Translations under genes and position numbers: made by a program
Part shown: piece after piece, positions 24,001-36,737 of the stretch
How the letters are laid out: every line of letters begins with the position of its first letter
Numbering within the stretch: the first letter of the stretch is position 1
Assembly (NCBI GenBank): GCA_030704615.1
Contig: CM060731.1
Span: 46,748,001-46,812,000 of the forward strand
Reading direction: 5' to 3'
DNA length: 64,000 nt
From: Takakia lepidozioides
Taxonomy: Eukaryota > Streptophyta > Takakiopsida > Takakiales > Takakiaceae
Notes under the pieces: generated by a model
Seen by the model: only the letters and a program-made list of their open reading frames with translations
What the model was told of the DNA's origin: nothing
Database searches by the model: none

Positions 24001-27000
24001 ACAGGCAACCCAGCCACTGTTGTGCTGCAAGGCTGAGCATTAAGGACGTGATCCAGATCAGTGTCTGGGAATGAGTTGACGCTCTGTTAGGTGTACACTA
24101 AAACTATTGAAAGCTTTTATGATGCTCCAACTGAATAAGGCTGTATCTCCATGGTGCACCAGAACAAATCCACCTTCAGGTAGATGATTTGCTATGATGC
24201 ATATATCTCGTTCTTGCTCAACGGTATCTCTTTTCCCTTGTGTCCTGTCCAGGAATTTCCAGAGGCATTATTCAATGAGCTGCTACAGGCTATGTTGCAC
24301 CCAGATGTTGAAACCCGGATAGGGGCCCATCGCATCCTTGTCTTGCTTCTCATCCCGGCCTCTGTCTCTCTCACCTCTCGATATGAACATTTTCTTAAAA
24401 GTCGCCCATCAGCTTTCAGCTCTGCAGCCGCCCTTTTTGAGAAGTTGAAAAGGGAGAGTGTCATAGGGACACATACGGGTGACAGTGATGAAGAGAGTCG
24501 TAACAGAGACGGAAAGGTTCAAGGGAGAGCAGAGAGCATGGGGAGAGGAAATTGGCAGCTTCAAGGTCGAACTAGCAGCATGGGAAGAGATGATCTGGGA
24601 TTGGGGAAGGAAAATAGTATACATTCAACCACGAGCCCAAGTCACCGCCAAGCACTCAGGCAAAGCATGGGACGTTCATTGACGCACTCACGGGGGCCCT
24701 CCAGTGGTGCCAAGGACACGGTAATTTTCTCCTTCCTCATCTTATCTGCAGTGAAGACATTGGCTGGTGACTTAAGCTTTTTGAAATTAGTAGAGGATTT
24801 TGTTTGGAAGTAATTTTTCCTATTCCAGCTGAACCTAAGGCAGAGCTCAGCAGGGATTGGTCCTTGAAGAAAGTGCCAACTTGTGGTTGGCTTGGACATG
24901 GCAGGAGATGAGCACTGTGAGGCTAAGTGGGCATCAGGCAGAGCTGCTGCTCTCGACGTTGTGGCTGCAAACCTGCATGCCCGACAATGTGCCTTTAAGC
25001 TATGAGGCCATATCTCACTCCTACAGTCTTACCCTCCTCTTCTCCAGATCTCAGGTGAGGTGCCAATTCTTGCTTCTTATGGTTAAGGATATCCTCTCTC
25101 TGTCTCTCATAAAATTCCCTGAACTTGTTTCCAGTTTTTGACATGGGTGAGAAGAGCCTACCTGCCTTTGGCACTAGACTGAAATTTTAAAATTAGGTTG
25201 GGGAGCCTACCTTTGAACAAAAGAGAGATGCAGAGAGGAAAGGGAGCTTGTCAATACCCGGTGTGCGGGTGGGCTGAAGACAATATCCATTTTCTGCTAC
25301 AATGTCCGGGATATTCTTACCACAGAGCAACCCTTGGTCAGGACCATCAAGAACATAGTCCCTGCACCTCTGTTCACCAACTTTCAAAATCTCGAGGCTG
25401 AGCCTAAAGCCGTGGCCCTGTTGGGGTCTAATTGCTGGGCAGCTCACACAGCAGATTGATGCTTGTGTGAAGGGCTTTCTAGAGGAAATCTGGAAAGCCT
25501 CAACCAATTGTGTATACCAAGGTAAGTCCCAATACTGGAGTGAGCCCCTCACAAAGGTAGTGTCCGTTCCCTCTTATTGCGCTGAAACTAGGCGCGGGGT
25601 GTATGGCCACATGGCAAACAACATCGGACGGTCCTTCGTTGTAGTCCACTTTGTCTTATAGGCCTCTGGGCCTCCTGTGCCGAGATGAATTTCATTTTCC
25701 TTCTTTTGCCATAAGGGAAAGGAGCAATATCCCAGATCATTTACATTAAATCTCTTCACATAGTACCTTTGCAAAGAAATCGCTCTTAGGCTTTCTCATA
25801 GGCCATAGACCATGGGAAACTAACTGGTCGGCTGGCTCTATCCACTGCAGACATCCGATCGCAACACACTTGTACGAGTTTTACAGCTGGCTCTGTCTCT
25901 CAGAAGCCTTGCTATTGATGACAATGGTATGATATCACAACTCCCCCTTGCGAATCATTGCTGGAAATATGTGAAAACTAAAAACTTCTAGCCCCTAGCT
26001 TCTGGAGGCAAATGTCGCGGTATTCAGGTTCTTTTTGTTACATAGAATAAGGTAGAAGTGCATGTTTTGAGAGAGACATAGAGCTTGACTCATTAGATTT
26101 TTCTTGCTGTAGCTTCGCGACCATTGATTAAGCTCATTCAGTCCTTCCGTATATCCTCCATTACGTAAACTGGTGCCAAAATTTCTCCAAAATTTTGCAT
26201 TAAAGAGGGGTCTAAAGTGAGTGATTGAACGTGTGATGACAGTCTTTTTAATGCTTGCAATTTTTTCCTGAAGATTGCTCTTTGCAGCAGTAATAAATAA
26301 ATGAGAAGTAGAAAAGTCAGAGTGAGAGACTAAGGATAAGGGTTGTCATGTGCTGATTTTGATGGCTGGGAATTGGAAACTGCAGCTATTCAACTTATGC
26401 CAGCACGACGAAGATCTTTGTTTACACTCGCAACAGCTATGCTCGTATTTGCTGCCAAGACTTATAACATCCCCCAGATTGTTGGCCCTGCCAAGGCCCC
26501 TCTCACTCCAAGTGTGGTGAGCATTCTGGTTTCCTTCCATTTGTTCGCCTTTCTGTTTGAAATATTCATTATTAGTCACTACTATTTTCAGCTTGTGGCC
26601 TTACTAATCCTTCAGCTTTTTTGGCTATGCACCAGCCTTAGATCTTGGTGGATAAATGGTCTTGATTGTAGCCACGCACTCTGCCTGCAGTGGTGAAAGA
26701 TTGCAGAGTCTGCATATCTCATTGTTGTCCTCTTCACAATTTACTAATGGTCTTTGCAGTTCTGTTCCCTTGCATTACTTGAGCTTTGCATTGCTGCAGA
26801 TAGACTCAAGAAAGATGAATGGAGAGGGGCAAGGTTTTATATGTAGTCCCTGACTGTTCCCTGATGTAGCTTGCTGTAATCTTGAAATTAGGGGTACTAT
26901 ATTGCCCACCCCCCAGCCGGGGCCTTGGTCTTTGCCCATCAAGGATATGGCCTTGATTGAGATTTAATTCAATTGGTGAAGTCAATGGGCTTGAAAACGA

Positions 27001-29136
27001 GCAGTGTCATTTTGGCTGTCTGACATGCAACACAAGCCGTCCCAACTGCCAGAACATGAGTGATGCATAGAGAGACAGAAAAATGTTTGTGGAGAAGTAA
27101 AATCTCATACATCTTCTGGGTTGGTTCAGAAAGATCCGTACATGGAGCTCACAGACGAGAGCACTCTCACTGTGGTGAGCTTTGCTGTAATTGCCAAGGA
27201 GTATGGCACAGCTGCCGATGACCATGTTGCATTGCAATCCCTGGCTAACATCTCTCTAACTGGGGACCTGTCCAATGAAGCCCTTGTATCCCGTATCATT
27301 GAGGGATCTCCAGCGCTAGTTGAGGTAATATCTCTGTTGTTTGGTTTTGAAGATGACTTCTCTTGTCTCTTCCTAGTTGTTTGTCTACCTTGGCTCCCAT
27401 GACCGAGGGTTCCTTCTCCTTTCCCTCCCTCTGACCCTGATGTGGTGCTATGCAGTCATTAGGGGCTGGTGTCAAAGAGCAGATGTTGCAGCGATTCCTC
27501 CCGCAGGACAGCTACACTCTAGCGCTACACTTGTATACAGATACACCCCATACACATGGCTCTCCCCATGGCTCGCAAGAATCTCTCTCTTTTGATGAGG
27601 TAACCTTTAGCAGTTAGTTTCAGATACTCCTCTCGATATGTGGTATACTGGATGTTGTACATCTTTGATCATATTGGTGACAGAAACAGGGTACGAGAAA
27701 GAGGAAGTGTTCATGGTGGTTTTGTTTTAAATCCAGGCACAGCTGATATCAGGTTCGGTAGAAGATGACTTCATCAGTGATACATCAGGTCCTGACCTAC
27801 CACGCCTGTTGAGAGAGAACCCAGTCCCAGTCCTCGCCCCACAAGCCATGGGTGTATCTCAACTAATTGAAGCGGTACTTCTGCACTCACATCCAGTCCA
27901 AGCTTTGTTACGATCTGTTTGTGTTGATCTTACAATAGTAGTGTCTTGTTGAAATCCATATATGTCCCTTGAAGAATGGTGGTGTGGCAGTATAGGCCTA
28001 TATGTCTGTTGTGGGTGGTGAGAGGCCATCCAGTTATGCTCCAGGCATTGGTCCACGACTTGTTCTTTTGGGTGGAACGTTTGGTAATTGGTGGGAAAAC
28101 CATGCAGCATGATGCATTGGAGTTATAGACCTCTGTGCTTTAGATCATTGAACCCAGTGAGATTCTCCAATGGAATGCCCCAGATGCTCAGCGATATTGA
28201 CGTCAAATTCATGGATTGCCACTTGCTTTTTCTGTGGAGCATAGAATTCTATATACGCCATGTTGTATATAGGAAGTTTGAATCAGTTATCAACAAGCCC
28301 CATATAAATTGATTTAGATCTGGAGGAACTTGTCCAGTACAGCAAACAGGAGCAGTTTGCATGGCCTTTGGCAATAGGTATCCTAAAGAACTTGTTGCAA
28401 CACCCATGACTAGACCTTTTCCTCCAGAAGCAAACATTTGCTCCAGATCCCATGTCTAACAGAAAGGGATGTGTGCAGGCATTGGAGACAGCCGGTCAGG
28501 TGGCGAGTGTGTCCGTTTCAAATGTACCTCTCTCGTATAGTGCGACAGCAAGCCAGTGTGAGGTGTTTGGATCGGGCACACATAAAAAGATGTCAATTGT
28601 GTTGAAGCTGGACAGCAAAGGGAGCCCCCTGCTGGTATCCCTTCCTGGAAAGGATATGCCCAGTAAGGTTGACCATGACCATGAAGGGCTGGAAGGCCGG
28701 GTAAGTGGGTGTTTTCCAATAATACCTCATGTGCATTAGTCACTGGGTTTGCTAATTGCAAACTGCCACATTTCAACTCTTTTTGGTTGGCCTTCTTTTA
28801 AAACTTAGATGCAGGAGGTTGGCTTTTGATTCCCAGTGTTGTTTTTTGGACTTACTCACAGGAAGGTTTTGTAATCGTGGAAGTAATCAACTAGCTTGCG
28901 AGGATGTGCAAGGGATGGGAAATGAATTGACCTTTGATTATATTGGTGTGCTTCAGCCTTCAGGAGAAGAACGAAGGAAACATTCTGCAAATGGAGATGC
29001 CAATTCATGGAGTATAAGTAATAGCCCCACATTCAAGCCCGTATGGCTCTCTCCTGCACAAGGGGAGTCTTGGCAGGCGCTCAAACTCCCTCCTTCCAGC
29101 CCTTATGACAATTTTCTAAAAGCAGCTGGTTGCTAG
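18077..29136 (+). CDS. EFR3: EFR3-like plasma-membrane scaffold (plant EFOP/SRL2 family), complete, 19 exons
   Basis: EFR3 proteins anchor the PI 4-kinase complex at the plasma membrane. Exons: 18077-18211, 18573-18647, 18956-19071, 19333-19447, 19572-19700, 19897-19944, 20401-20612, 20836-21032, 23215-23507, 23726-23875, 24253-24720, 24905-25054, 25851-25926, 26386-26516, 27130-27324, 27456-27599, 27737-27874, 28479-28700, 28957-29136. All junctions are GT-AG with agreeing phases, giving 1,057 aa. The N-terminus has the family motif CFCCPGLRSRSRQPVKRY, a cysteine cluster probably used for palmitoylation. A helical ARM/HEAT-like body follows (LDPMFRYFDIGRHWSPERGL; MLHPDVETRIGAHRILVLLL; SLFTLATAMLVFAAKTYNIP). 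The C-terminus SPYDNFLKAAGC* is diagnostic of the plant family. Length is close to that of angiosperm homologues (about 1,000 aa). Intron 8 (2.2 kb) and intron 12 hold LINE copies. No frameshift is seen. Confidence 0.95.
21101..21440 (+). mobile_element. LINE family A, truncated 3' copy in EFR3 intron 8
   Basis: This starts within the post-zinc-cluster segment (CTCACCAAAGAGACGCTC) and runs through KAQALLRPSFWANHTQQIDA to the 3' tail GGCTACGGCAAACAACGTC, ATGAGTACAAT. It is nearly identical to 22,415-22,745, so it is a second copy of the same family, on the sense strand of the host gene. Confidence 0.7.
21549..22800 (+). mobile_element. LINE family A, longer copy (RT thumb, zinc cluster, (TC)n tail) in EFR3 intron 8
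   Basis: A tail-only piece (21,549-21,628, ending in TC repeats) is followed directly by an 807-bp reading frame. That frame has the non-LTR element segment VIRPALEYGSAIWVDNSNQA and VRGEFGIPSLSSRRDEFKVR, typical of the region after the RT fingers/palm. A one-base shift near 22,340 leads into a zinc cluster (CPLC...H...C, 22,354-22,403) and the same C-terminus as the copy at 21.1 kb. The tail ends near 22,745 and is followed by TC tracts to 22,795. The catalytic RT core is absent, so it is 5' truncated and immobile. Confidence 0.75.
25110..25645 (+). mobile_element. LINE family A, third copy, in EFR3 intron 12
   Basis: The order is the same as at 22,190-22,745: CCCTGAACTTGTTTCCAG, GGCACTAGACTGAAATTT, a CxxxC...H...C cluster near 25,258-25,310, IDACVKGFLEEIWKA, then GGCGCGGGGT.TATGGCCACA at the tail. 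It is more diverged than the intron 8 copies and has no TC tract. Confidence 0.7.
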
Positions 29137-30362
29137 CATGTGGATTCGGGAGGGCAACCAGGAAGAATGGAGTCCCTGGGATTCGCGATTGGTGAGGGGT
29201 TGTCAATTTAGAAGAATAGTTCTTCTGGAAATCAATGCAGGATGGAAGGTGTAGAAAGTGTAATAATACATAGAGAGTTATAGGGTTGGTTAACATAGCC
29301 GTGTAGTGTATAGTTGAGCACCCACTCCATTATTTTACAGTGAGGGCAGGTATGGTCATTCAGGATCTCAACTTTCACCACTGGAAGAACTGGTGCAAAA
29401 GTGGGATGCTTTTGCTGGTTTCAATAACAGGTGCTCTCAGTTTGCCTGGGGCCTCTGCATGAAGTGGTCGCACTGCCCTCGGATTTGAGCCTGATTTGGG
29501 CCCTCTTAAATTGAGTCGACTCTCCCTGCTTTTCAAGGGGAGACCATCGATTGATAAGCAGACAAAATCAATGCCTCACTCTACCACAAGCCCCTCCCTC
29601 TTCACTATCTCTCTTATGTGGAGTATCTGCTGCGCAAAAGCTCCCATTGATCAACTCAACATTCTCGGTGAGAGACATTGTCAAGCATGGCATCTCCCTA
29701 CCCCTGCGGCTTCGCAAACCAAGCACTGATTCTTCTTCTGAGATGGATGGTTGCTCAACATCATGGGGGGCTAGCGAAATGGACAAATGAGTATGAGGAT
29801 TTGATCACAATACCTAGCGCTGTGGAAGCTGGCCCAAGCGCGCGGCATTCAACTGTTGGTCCCCCCTCGCGCGAACGTTCTGCTGGCCCTCTCTCTCTCT
29901 CTCTCTCGATCGACCTCGCCCAGATTTCAGCTCTGGATCCTCCATTGCCATGCTGAATCCAAGCAGCCGAGCGTCTTCTTAAAGATGCACTTGGAATTGT
30001 CCCGTTGATTTGCAGTATGCAGGACTGGGGGTTGGGAGAGATGGGGATGCACTAAGGGGAGAGAGAGATTGGGGGAGGGGGAAGGTATGTGTGAATTTTG
30101 GATGACATGGAAGGTGGGTGCAGCAAGATTGCAGCGTAGAAGAGATGCGGGGTTTAGTATTCTCTAAAAGTAGTCTCTTTTGATCGCCTGCAGCAATGGG
30201 TGTCTGCTCCCAGAGGATGCTCGGTCCCGTATGTCTTTCGCATGTTAACAGGCACATCTGTACATCGACAGCTGCGTGTGTTAGCCAGCGTAAAGCTCAA
30301 CAGTGTAGGGAGTGAAGCAGGTCTGCTGTTTGATCTGTGCATGCGCTGGACGCAATTGTAGT
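29137..30362. other. Intergenic region between EFR3-like and kinase-like genes
   Basis: The 3' UTR of EFR3 and the promoter/5' UTR of the next gene should lie here. There is a TC tract near 29,889-29,907 and a GA-rich tract near 30,055-30,085. A frame at 29,496-29,956 is open in pieces but has no family signature and no splice partner. Confidence 0.35.
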
Positions 30363-33300
30363 ATGACAATGCTGCTGTCCTCTCATAATGTAATCAACAA
30401 TCACGCACGCAGGCTCCCGTGTGCTTTCAACCCCTCGGCTCCCAGCTACGGCTCTGAATTCCGTCCAAGAGATCTTCCACCACCTGGGTCTGTCTTCTCT
30501 TCTCTTGCTCTCTCGGGCTCTCTCTTGCAGACCGCTGCACCGATACAGCCGTCTCTTTGTCTTACAGCTAGGGTTAGACCTTCCGAAGGCGGCTCCGTGC
30601 TGGTCGGATCCAATCCTTCCAAGCACGAGGAGAGGCGAAAGGGATGGAGGTGTTGTCAGCAGGGCAGCGACTCGGGGAATAGCACGGATAAAGTCAACGA
30701 CGCGGAGGACATGCCCAATGAAGGCGAGGCGAGCTTCTCTGTGCCAAAGCCTTGCACATCAGCTCCGCCTCATGTAGCAGATGCAAGAGCGATCTTCGCT
30801 TCCAGTTTGGAGTCCACAAGGACTGAAGAGGCAGCATCCTGCATTGAGAAGATAGAGCGGAGCGCGAAGGCTTCAATTGAGAAACTAAGGCATATTTTGT
30901 ATACTGTTAAGACGAGGGCGCCTGATATTGTGGTTCCTTCATTCGGCAGCAACAGGCGGGAAGAAGGTATGGAAACCAATTCCAATGCTTCTCTATAATT
31001 GAGTAGCTTATGCACGTCTAGAGAAGAAAAGGAGACCATTTATCAAGCTTATATGGCTTGAGGCAACTGCTAGAATAAATTTCGTATTGAACTATGGTAA
31101 AATCACATTCGAGCCATCCAGTTTCCGGGCCTGGGGGAGTGTCAGACACACCTAGGAAGAGTTGAAGATCTCAGAACCTTGAGTACTGACATTTTGGCAT
31201 GTCACAATGTAATGAGGCAACCAAAATTTTATTGTGGGTGTCCACAATTTAGGGTGGTCACATTGCTTTGAAAAGTCTAGCCCCTTTGCTTCTTGGCCCC
31301 GCACTCCCTCACTTACAGATGCACCCCTGGACGTATGTGTGAAATCTTGTGAAGTGTTTTTCAACTTGTGACTACTGAGGAGCGAATTGGGGGATACCAA
31401 CATTTCTTGGGCTCCTTCAAACTCCTGCGCTCAGGAGTGCGGGAATTTTCAACTGCAACAAAAGTAGCTGCTGCAGATGTCCACATGCAGCAAGGCTGCA
31501 ACTGCAATGGCCAGGTTGTCTCTCTCTTCAAGGCTGCTGACTCTATCGACCAAAGAAATCCCAACGGTAGTATGACCTGAGGCATTGTGGTGTAGGGCTC
31601 GAGTGCGATGGTACTGTAATTATGATACATGGGTGCATTTTGGTTGACAGGGCTGGGAAGGAGTTCCAGGCCACCTTCCTTTGGCAAAGTGCGGGGCGTG
31701 ACGTGGGAGGAGAGCAAGGAAGAAGAAGACCATCCTACGGCAGAGAGAGAGCTTCCAGTGGCAGATAATTCGCAGGAAGCTTTTGTACAACATGATGCTG
31801 TGACTTGCACTCGAACGACTGTGAAATTCAACAAGGAGACCAATACTGCAATTGTTACAATCACTGCCACTGTGAGGGGCCCTGAGAGAGATAGTGCTTT
31901 ACAAGATAATGAGCAAGTTAACCAGAAATCCTTAATCCTGGCAGCTCGTTCCTTGAGTCATGCATGTGCCAGTTTAGAGGAGAAGGTGACTGCTGCAATG
32001 AGGTCTACCACAAAGAAAACAGTTATTGAGGCTGCAGGTGAGGCTGTGAAGGAGTCTGAACATGAATTGGAGCATGATCACATTCTGGGACAGCTGACCA
32101 CTGGAGAAGTTCTGGAAGCCTTTGAAATAAAGAAGGGGTATGGGGCCACCCCATTCAGGCCAGTGTATGTGGTTAAGCTGTCACATGGGGATGGGCAAGT
32201 GTCCCACGCTCTGATGAAGCCATTCGTTCCTGGGGATGCATATCGCTTCAGTAGTGCTTCAGCAGAATGGGTAGCTTATCAGGTTTTTACTGAGCCTTTG
32301 CTCTTTGCTGCTGTTGGAGGTAAGTTGCATAGCACTCAAAGAGCTCCAGAAAACACAAGGGTTTGGTGTTGGTGTGGCAGGGGTGTCCCATGTGAGACAA
32401 CCAGAGCTTGGTGATTGTGTTTAACGAGAAAAATACCACTTCTTGTTCAATACAATCTGCAAAGTAGTCATGGAGTGAGACATACGCACTAAAGTAAAGG
32501 GCCAGGTACGGACGAGAAGCATAAAAAGAAGGGGATGAAGTAGGTTGAAGGATGATATTGCATGTTTTTGATGAAACTTCATGGTGGTGGACACTTTTTG
32601 TGTGCAGTTAGGACAGATACTGGGAACAGACATGGTGCCACCAGCTGTGATGCGCAGAGAGATTCAAGTGGCTGGCAAAACTTTTGCCCTAGGAACTCTT
32701 CTGCACTACGTGCCTGATGTCAGGCCCTTGACACGCTTGGGACCCCAGGTGCAAAATGGCATCCCCTCTCTCAACACAAGTTTCTTTTTCTGGAGTTAAG
32801 AAATTTGGATTTGTTGTGCCATGTTGGAGACTGGAGATAATCGGACCATCTCAGAAAACATAGGCTTATGGCTATGATACTACCTCCTGGGTGGGGAAGA
32901 AGCTCAATTACAACAGCTGTCAGGATGCCAGCATGGACCTCTTTGCCCTTTCCCAGGACTGCCAGGCTGGCACACACATTGAGAATGCCCATAGCAAATG
33001 AATGTGACCTGGTTGGGCCACCTTCCTGTATTGTATGCTCTAAATGCCGGCCTAGTGACTTCGTTGCCTATGTTTGTTTTGACCTGAAGCACTCTGCTTC
33101 GGGTAAGGTAGATTTTTCAAATACTGTGTGTGTATGCACAACTTTCCTCCACTTGACAAACATGTGGAGATAAGTGTTGTGTACAAACCCGTTGGGCTCA
33201 AGTCCATTTTGGATAATGTGGCATGCACCTGCTTTCCCACTGCTGATCTTGTCATCTCACTTATGCAATAGTGAGAGTGCCGGAATGCCTTCTTGGTTCA

Positions 33301-35349
33301 AAATGTGGACAGACTCCTTCAGTTGTCTATGCCCACAAGTGCCATGAGAGATCTTGTGGGCTCCCTCTCTTGACCTCTTTGAGCAGTGGTGATGTTGGAG
33401 GTGCCTAATTCAATCAACTCTTCCAGTTGGCCATCTACCCCTGCAGCTTTCTTCTAGCTAGCTCTCTATCCACAGTGCTTTATTGGTAACTAGTGCTTGA
33501 AATGTGCTCCTCTCTAGTGGATCTGCACCTGCACTCAATCCCAGCCTCTTTCAGCTCTGCCTGCCTCGACAGCGATATGCACACATCCTCCCCTTGTACA
33601 CACCAGGAATACCCTTGGGCAAGGCATTTTCCTCGCCTGCTTTGGAAGAACAGCCTATGAGACTTACAGTAAGAGATAATTTCACAGAACAGCCAAACCC
33701 CTGCACATCATGCATGCTGCAGATTGCAAACCTGGCTATCCCCACCATTGTGATTGACTTTTAAAGAGCTCTTGCTAGCACACCCTGTGCTTGACTTCTG
33801 TTCCAGAAACTCCAAGAGCTTCAAAACTGGCACAGGCATAGCTGTATGGAGGCACTAATGTAGCTTTCAACGACATCCATGCAAGTCACTGTGGACTCTA
33901 TGTGAAACAACACAATGGGGAAAATACAAACTTAAGACACTAAACAAGCTTGTGGATGACACAGCTTCCCCTCTCCTCAGGCTCATGTGAGTACATACTT
34001 CCATTGTCAGGCTTCGTAGGAGAACCTAATATCCTTTCACCACCACCAGATGGTTCTTGGCCTTGTGTCACGACAATTAGATCTCAGGCGGGTTCAACCA
34101 ACCCCGCAAGCCAAGAGACCTCTAAGATCCATACAAGTCACTGTGGACTCTATGTGAAACAACACAATGGGGAAAATACAAACTTAAGACGCTAAACAAG
34201 CTTGTGGATGCCACAGCTTCCCCTCTCATCAGGCTCATGTGAGTACATACTTCCATCGTCAGGCTTCGTAGGAGAACCTAGTATCCTTTCACCACCACCA
34301 GATGGTTCTTGGCCTTGTGTCACGACAATTAGATCTCAGGCGGGTTCAACCAAATTCCGCAAGCCAAGAGACCTCTAATGTCTGTACTATGGACACTTTG
34401 GATTGTTCTGTCAAAGCCACCAGGTTACAGAGAACATTATTTGAAGGCAACATTGTCCCATATGTACCTGTATGCAAGCACATTTGGGATTTTGACTAAT
34501 GAGAGGAGAGAGACCTGTGGGTGACAGGTAATAATGTCCATGAGCTGCTACCCACTATAAAAAGACTTTATTTGATAGCTATTGATGTTCTGTTTTTTCC
34601 TGGGGTGGTATGTAAGCAGGAGTGGGGGGCAGAGTCCTCAGTACATTTTATAAGCAATGCACATGTACTGGATGCGCTTGGTGGCACTGCCCCCCGTGAG
34701 CGCCGCTTCTTCATGGAAGGTATTCACTGGATAAGCTATGGCAAGCGCCGCCCTATGCTACTGGATCATCCCATGGGACAAGCCAATGGCAAATTACATG
34801 CCATGTGGTCTCCTCATGGCAATGTGAAAGGTGTCCAGGTAGGTTTGCCTCGGAAGTCCAATCCCTCTCAAGACTTTATTCATTGGGAATATGTAGATGC
34901 AGTAGTTTAAGTTTTCTTCTTTTAAGTATGGATGAGGTTGTTACAGTTCTGAAGTTTCCATACTGTCTGGTCATCGCTGGGCATGCATGAACTTGCATAA
35001 GAGCTGTCTTATGGCCCTCAATATGTTTTCAAGTGGGATGCATACAGTCATATGTCATAATGCCCTAATTTTTGCGACTGTCCAAGTTGGGCATGGTGTC
35101 TACGCCAGTAAGCCATAGCAAACAAAGTGTTTCAAGTGGATCTGTCGGGTTTTGAGAGAATCTCATTGTATGCAGAAAGTGTCCAATCAAACACTGGCAT
35201 CACTGAAGGCCCTCAACCTAGCGTTGCTACAAAAAGCTCTAGGCAGCCATGTTTCTTTCGAAGAGTTGGAGACAATACTTGAGAGGAGGGATCAGGTGGT
35301 GACCTACTTTGAAGCCATTTGCAAGACTGGCCCTGCCCTTACAATCTGA
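30363..35349 (+). CDS. Kinase-fold protein (FAM20/PI3K-like group), probably plastid targeted, catalytic loop altered
   Basis: Proposed exons: 30363-30966, 31651-32282, 32608-32748, 34620-34838, 35176-35349, all GT-AG with matching phase (ATG at 30,363 or 30,369). The N-terminal 60 or so residues are Ser/Ala/Arg-rich, as in transit peptides. Helical segments follow, then YVVKLSHGDGQVSHALMKPF (nucleotide-binding lobe, K candidate) and EWVAYQ|LGQILGTDMVPPAV, typical of kinases of the FAM20/HipA/PI3K-like fold. The last domain has HVLDAL...HW...RRPMLLDH and ends with a helical region LERRDQVVTYFEAICK. In relatives as I remember them, the loop between HVLDAL and HW holds NxDRH; here that position reads GTAPRER, so the catalytic Asp appears absent, while the later Asp of LLDH is kept. 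Family assignment is by recall and needs a profile search. An exon between 32.7 and 34.6 kb could be missing. Confidence 0.5.
32770..33005 (-). pseudogene. PPR-protein fragment in an intron of the kinase-like gene
   Basis: Minus-strand CASLAVLGKGKEVHAGIL is the same PPR helix pair found at 16.38-16.43 kb. The surrounding frame is broken. It is isolated and antisense to the host gene. Confidence 0.6.
33876..34379. repeat. 252-bp tandem duplication (two copies)
   Basis: 33,876-34,127 and 34,128-34,379 match almost base for base (CAAGTCACTGTGGACTCTAT at 33,882 and 34,134; GGCTTCGTAGGAGAACCTA in both), with only scattered substitutions. It lies in the intron before the exon at 34,620. Confidence 0.85.
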
Positions 35350-36697
35350 ATTCCAACCGATGGACCAGAAGCAATCCGAGGTCATGGGGCTACCATCTTG
35401 GTGGCCCAAGGCACAATCAATCTAGCTGTAGGGCTTTAAAAATTATTCTGCTGCATTTGGATTGGATCCTTATGGGAGACGAGAATTTCGGGGTATATGG
35501 TGCATTAACCCTATGTAGCTGAAACCAACACCTTCAAGCAACAAGGGTTTCTGTTAAATTTCACTTTCAAGACGAGTGGGGGCGGAAACTGTAGATGGCA
35601 ACAACAGACTTCCACGAGCATTCTGAAATTTCTGTGGATAAAGGCTATGGTAGCAAGAAGGGAGTAACAGTAGCTGCCCTTGTACTTTACAGTGACAACT
35701 GATTTGACAGTAATTTCGAGTATGGACATCACAGAGCCCCACTCCTGAGGAATGTATCGTATGAACTTACTACAGAAGGAAAAGAGATTGTTGAGAGCAC
35801 TCCTACTTCTCAATGCCATAGCTTGTCTAGGGACCTCCGAATGAAGACCATAAGAACAGAGGCAGACACACTACCTATACCTCTGTTCTCAATTGTGCAA
35901 TGAGCGAACATGCTCTGTGTCTCTGAATGCCTCATGAGTAACTATGTGCTTTCCACCATGAGAACATGGAGATGGATCAATAGACAGATCCAATTGACAG
36001 AGTCACCCCTATAATAAACAGGTCGTTCGACTAGGGCTCCCTCCTTTCTGGCTGGTGACCTGTCTTGCTCCGGCAAGTTCTTCCCAACGCTGAGTTTCAA
36101 GGCTCCACATATAACTCAGAAAGGCATTGTGCTTGTGAGGTAGCCAGGCCATTGCGGTGTGGTGAAATGAAATCCAGACTCTACTGCTCAAAACTGAAAT
36201 AAAGAATATGGTAAGGTTCGGACCTTGGCCCTATTGTAAAGAGGCCCTCAGAATAGGAGGCAGGGAGGGAACTGTGCCATAGTGATCAAACACAACATTA
36301 GCATGTAATAGGGCTGAGGAGGGAGAGAAAAGCAGATAGACCTATTAAAATTTCATATTCGTGCCAGCTGAATCATGTTGTATCTGATCATTCGGCACAG
36401 ACCCACAGAAATCTGTTGATGAGGATGGTACCTGGTCCTGTAATAGAGACAGTGGCGAGGATGGTGTTTGGCCCATTCTACTACAACAGAGGATTCCCTG
36501 GAAAACATAGTAGATTGAAGTGACCTTCCAATCATACAATGAATTAGAAGTACTAATCATCCAGTCTGAAGTGAAAGAAAAATGACTGGTGTTATATATA
36601 TATTTTACCCGGCATTTTCTAAAGTTGTTCCAGTAGTCTGTGAGCCATGAGGATATTGAGCAAATATTGGTGCCCATTTTCCCATACTGCATGAATG

Positions 36698-36699
<2 letters not shown>

Positions 36700-36735
<36 letters not shown>
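36700..36735. repeat. (CT)n microsatellite
   Basis: Thirty-five bases of uninterrupted CT repeat. Unlike other TC tracts here, no LINE tail adjoins it. Confidence 0.9.

Positions 36736-36737
<2 letters not shown>

Noticed and set aside
31361-31870. 169-codon open frame on the minus strand
   Set aside because: It is antisense to the second exon of the kinase-like gene, whose splice phases and motifs support the plus strand.
32284-32413. Longer second exon of the kinase-like gene
   Set aside because: Its later donor (GGAG|GTAAGT) gives the wrong phase for the exon at 32,608. Ending at 32,282 gives the continuous family sequence.
36700-36735. Short repeats as a CRISPR-like array
   Set aside because: Simple (CT)n microsatellite in a eukaryotic genome; no spacers.
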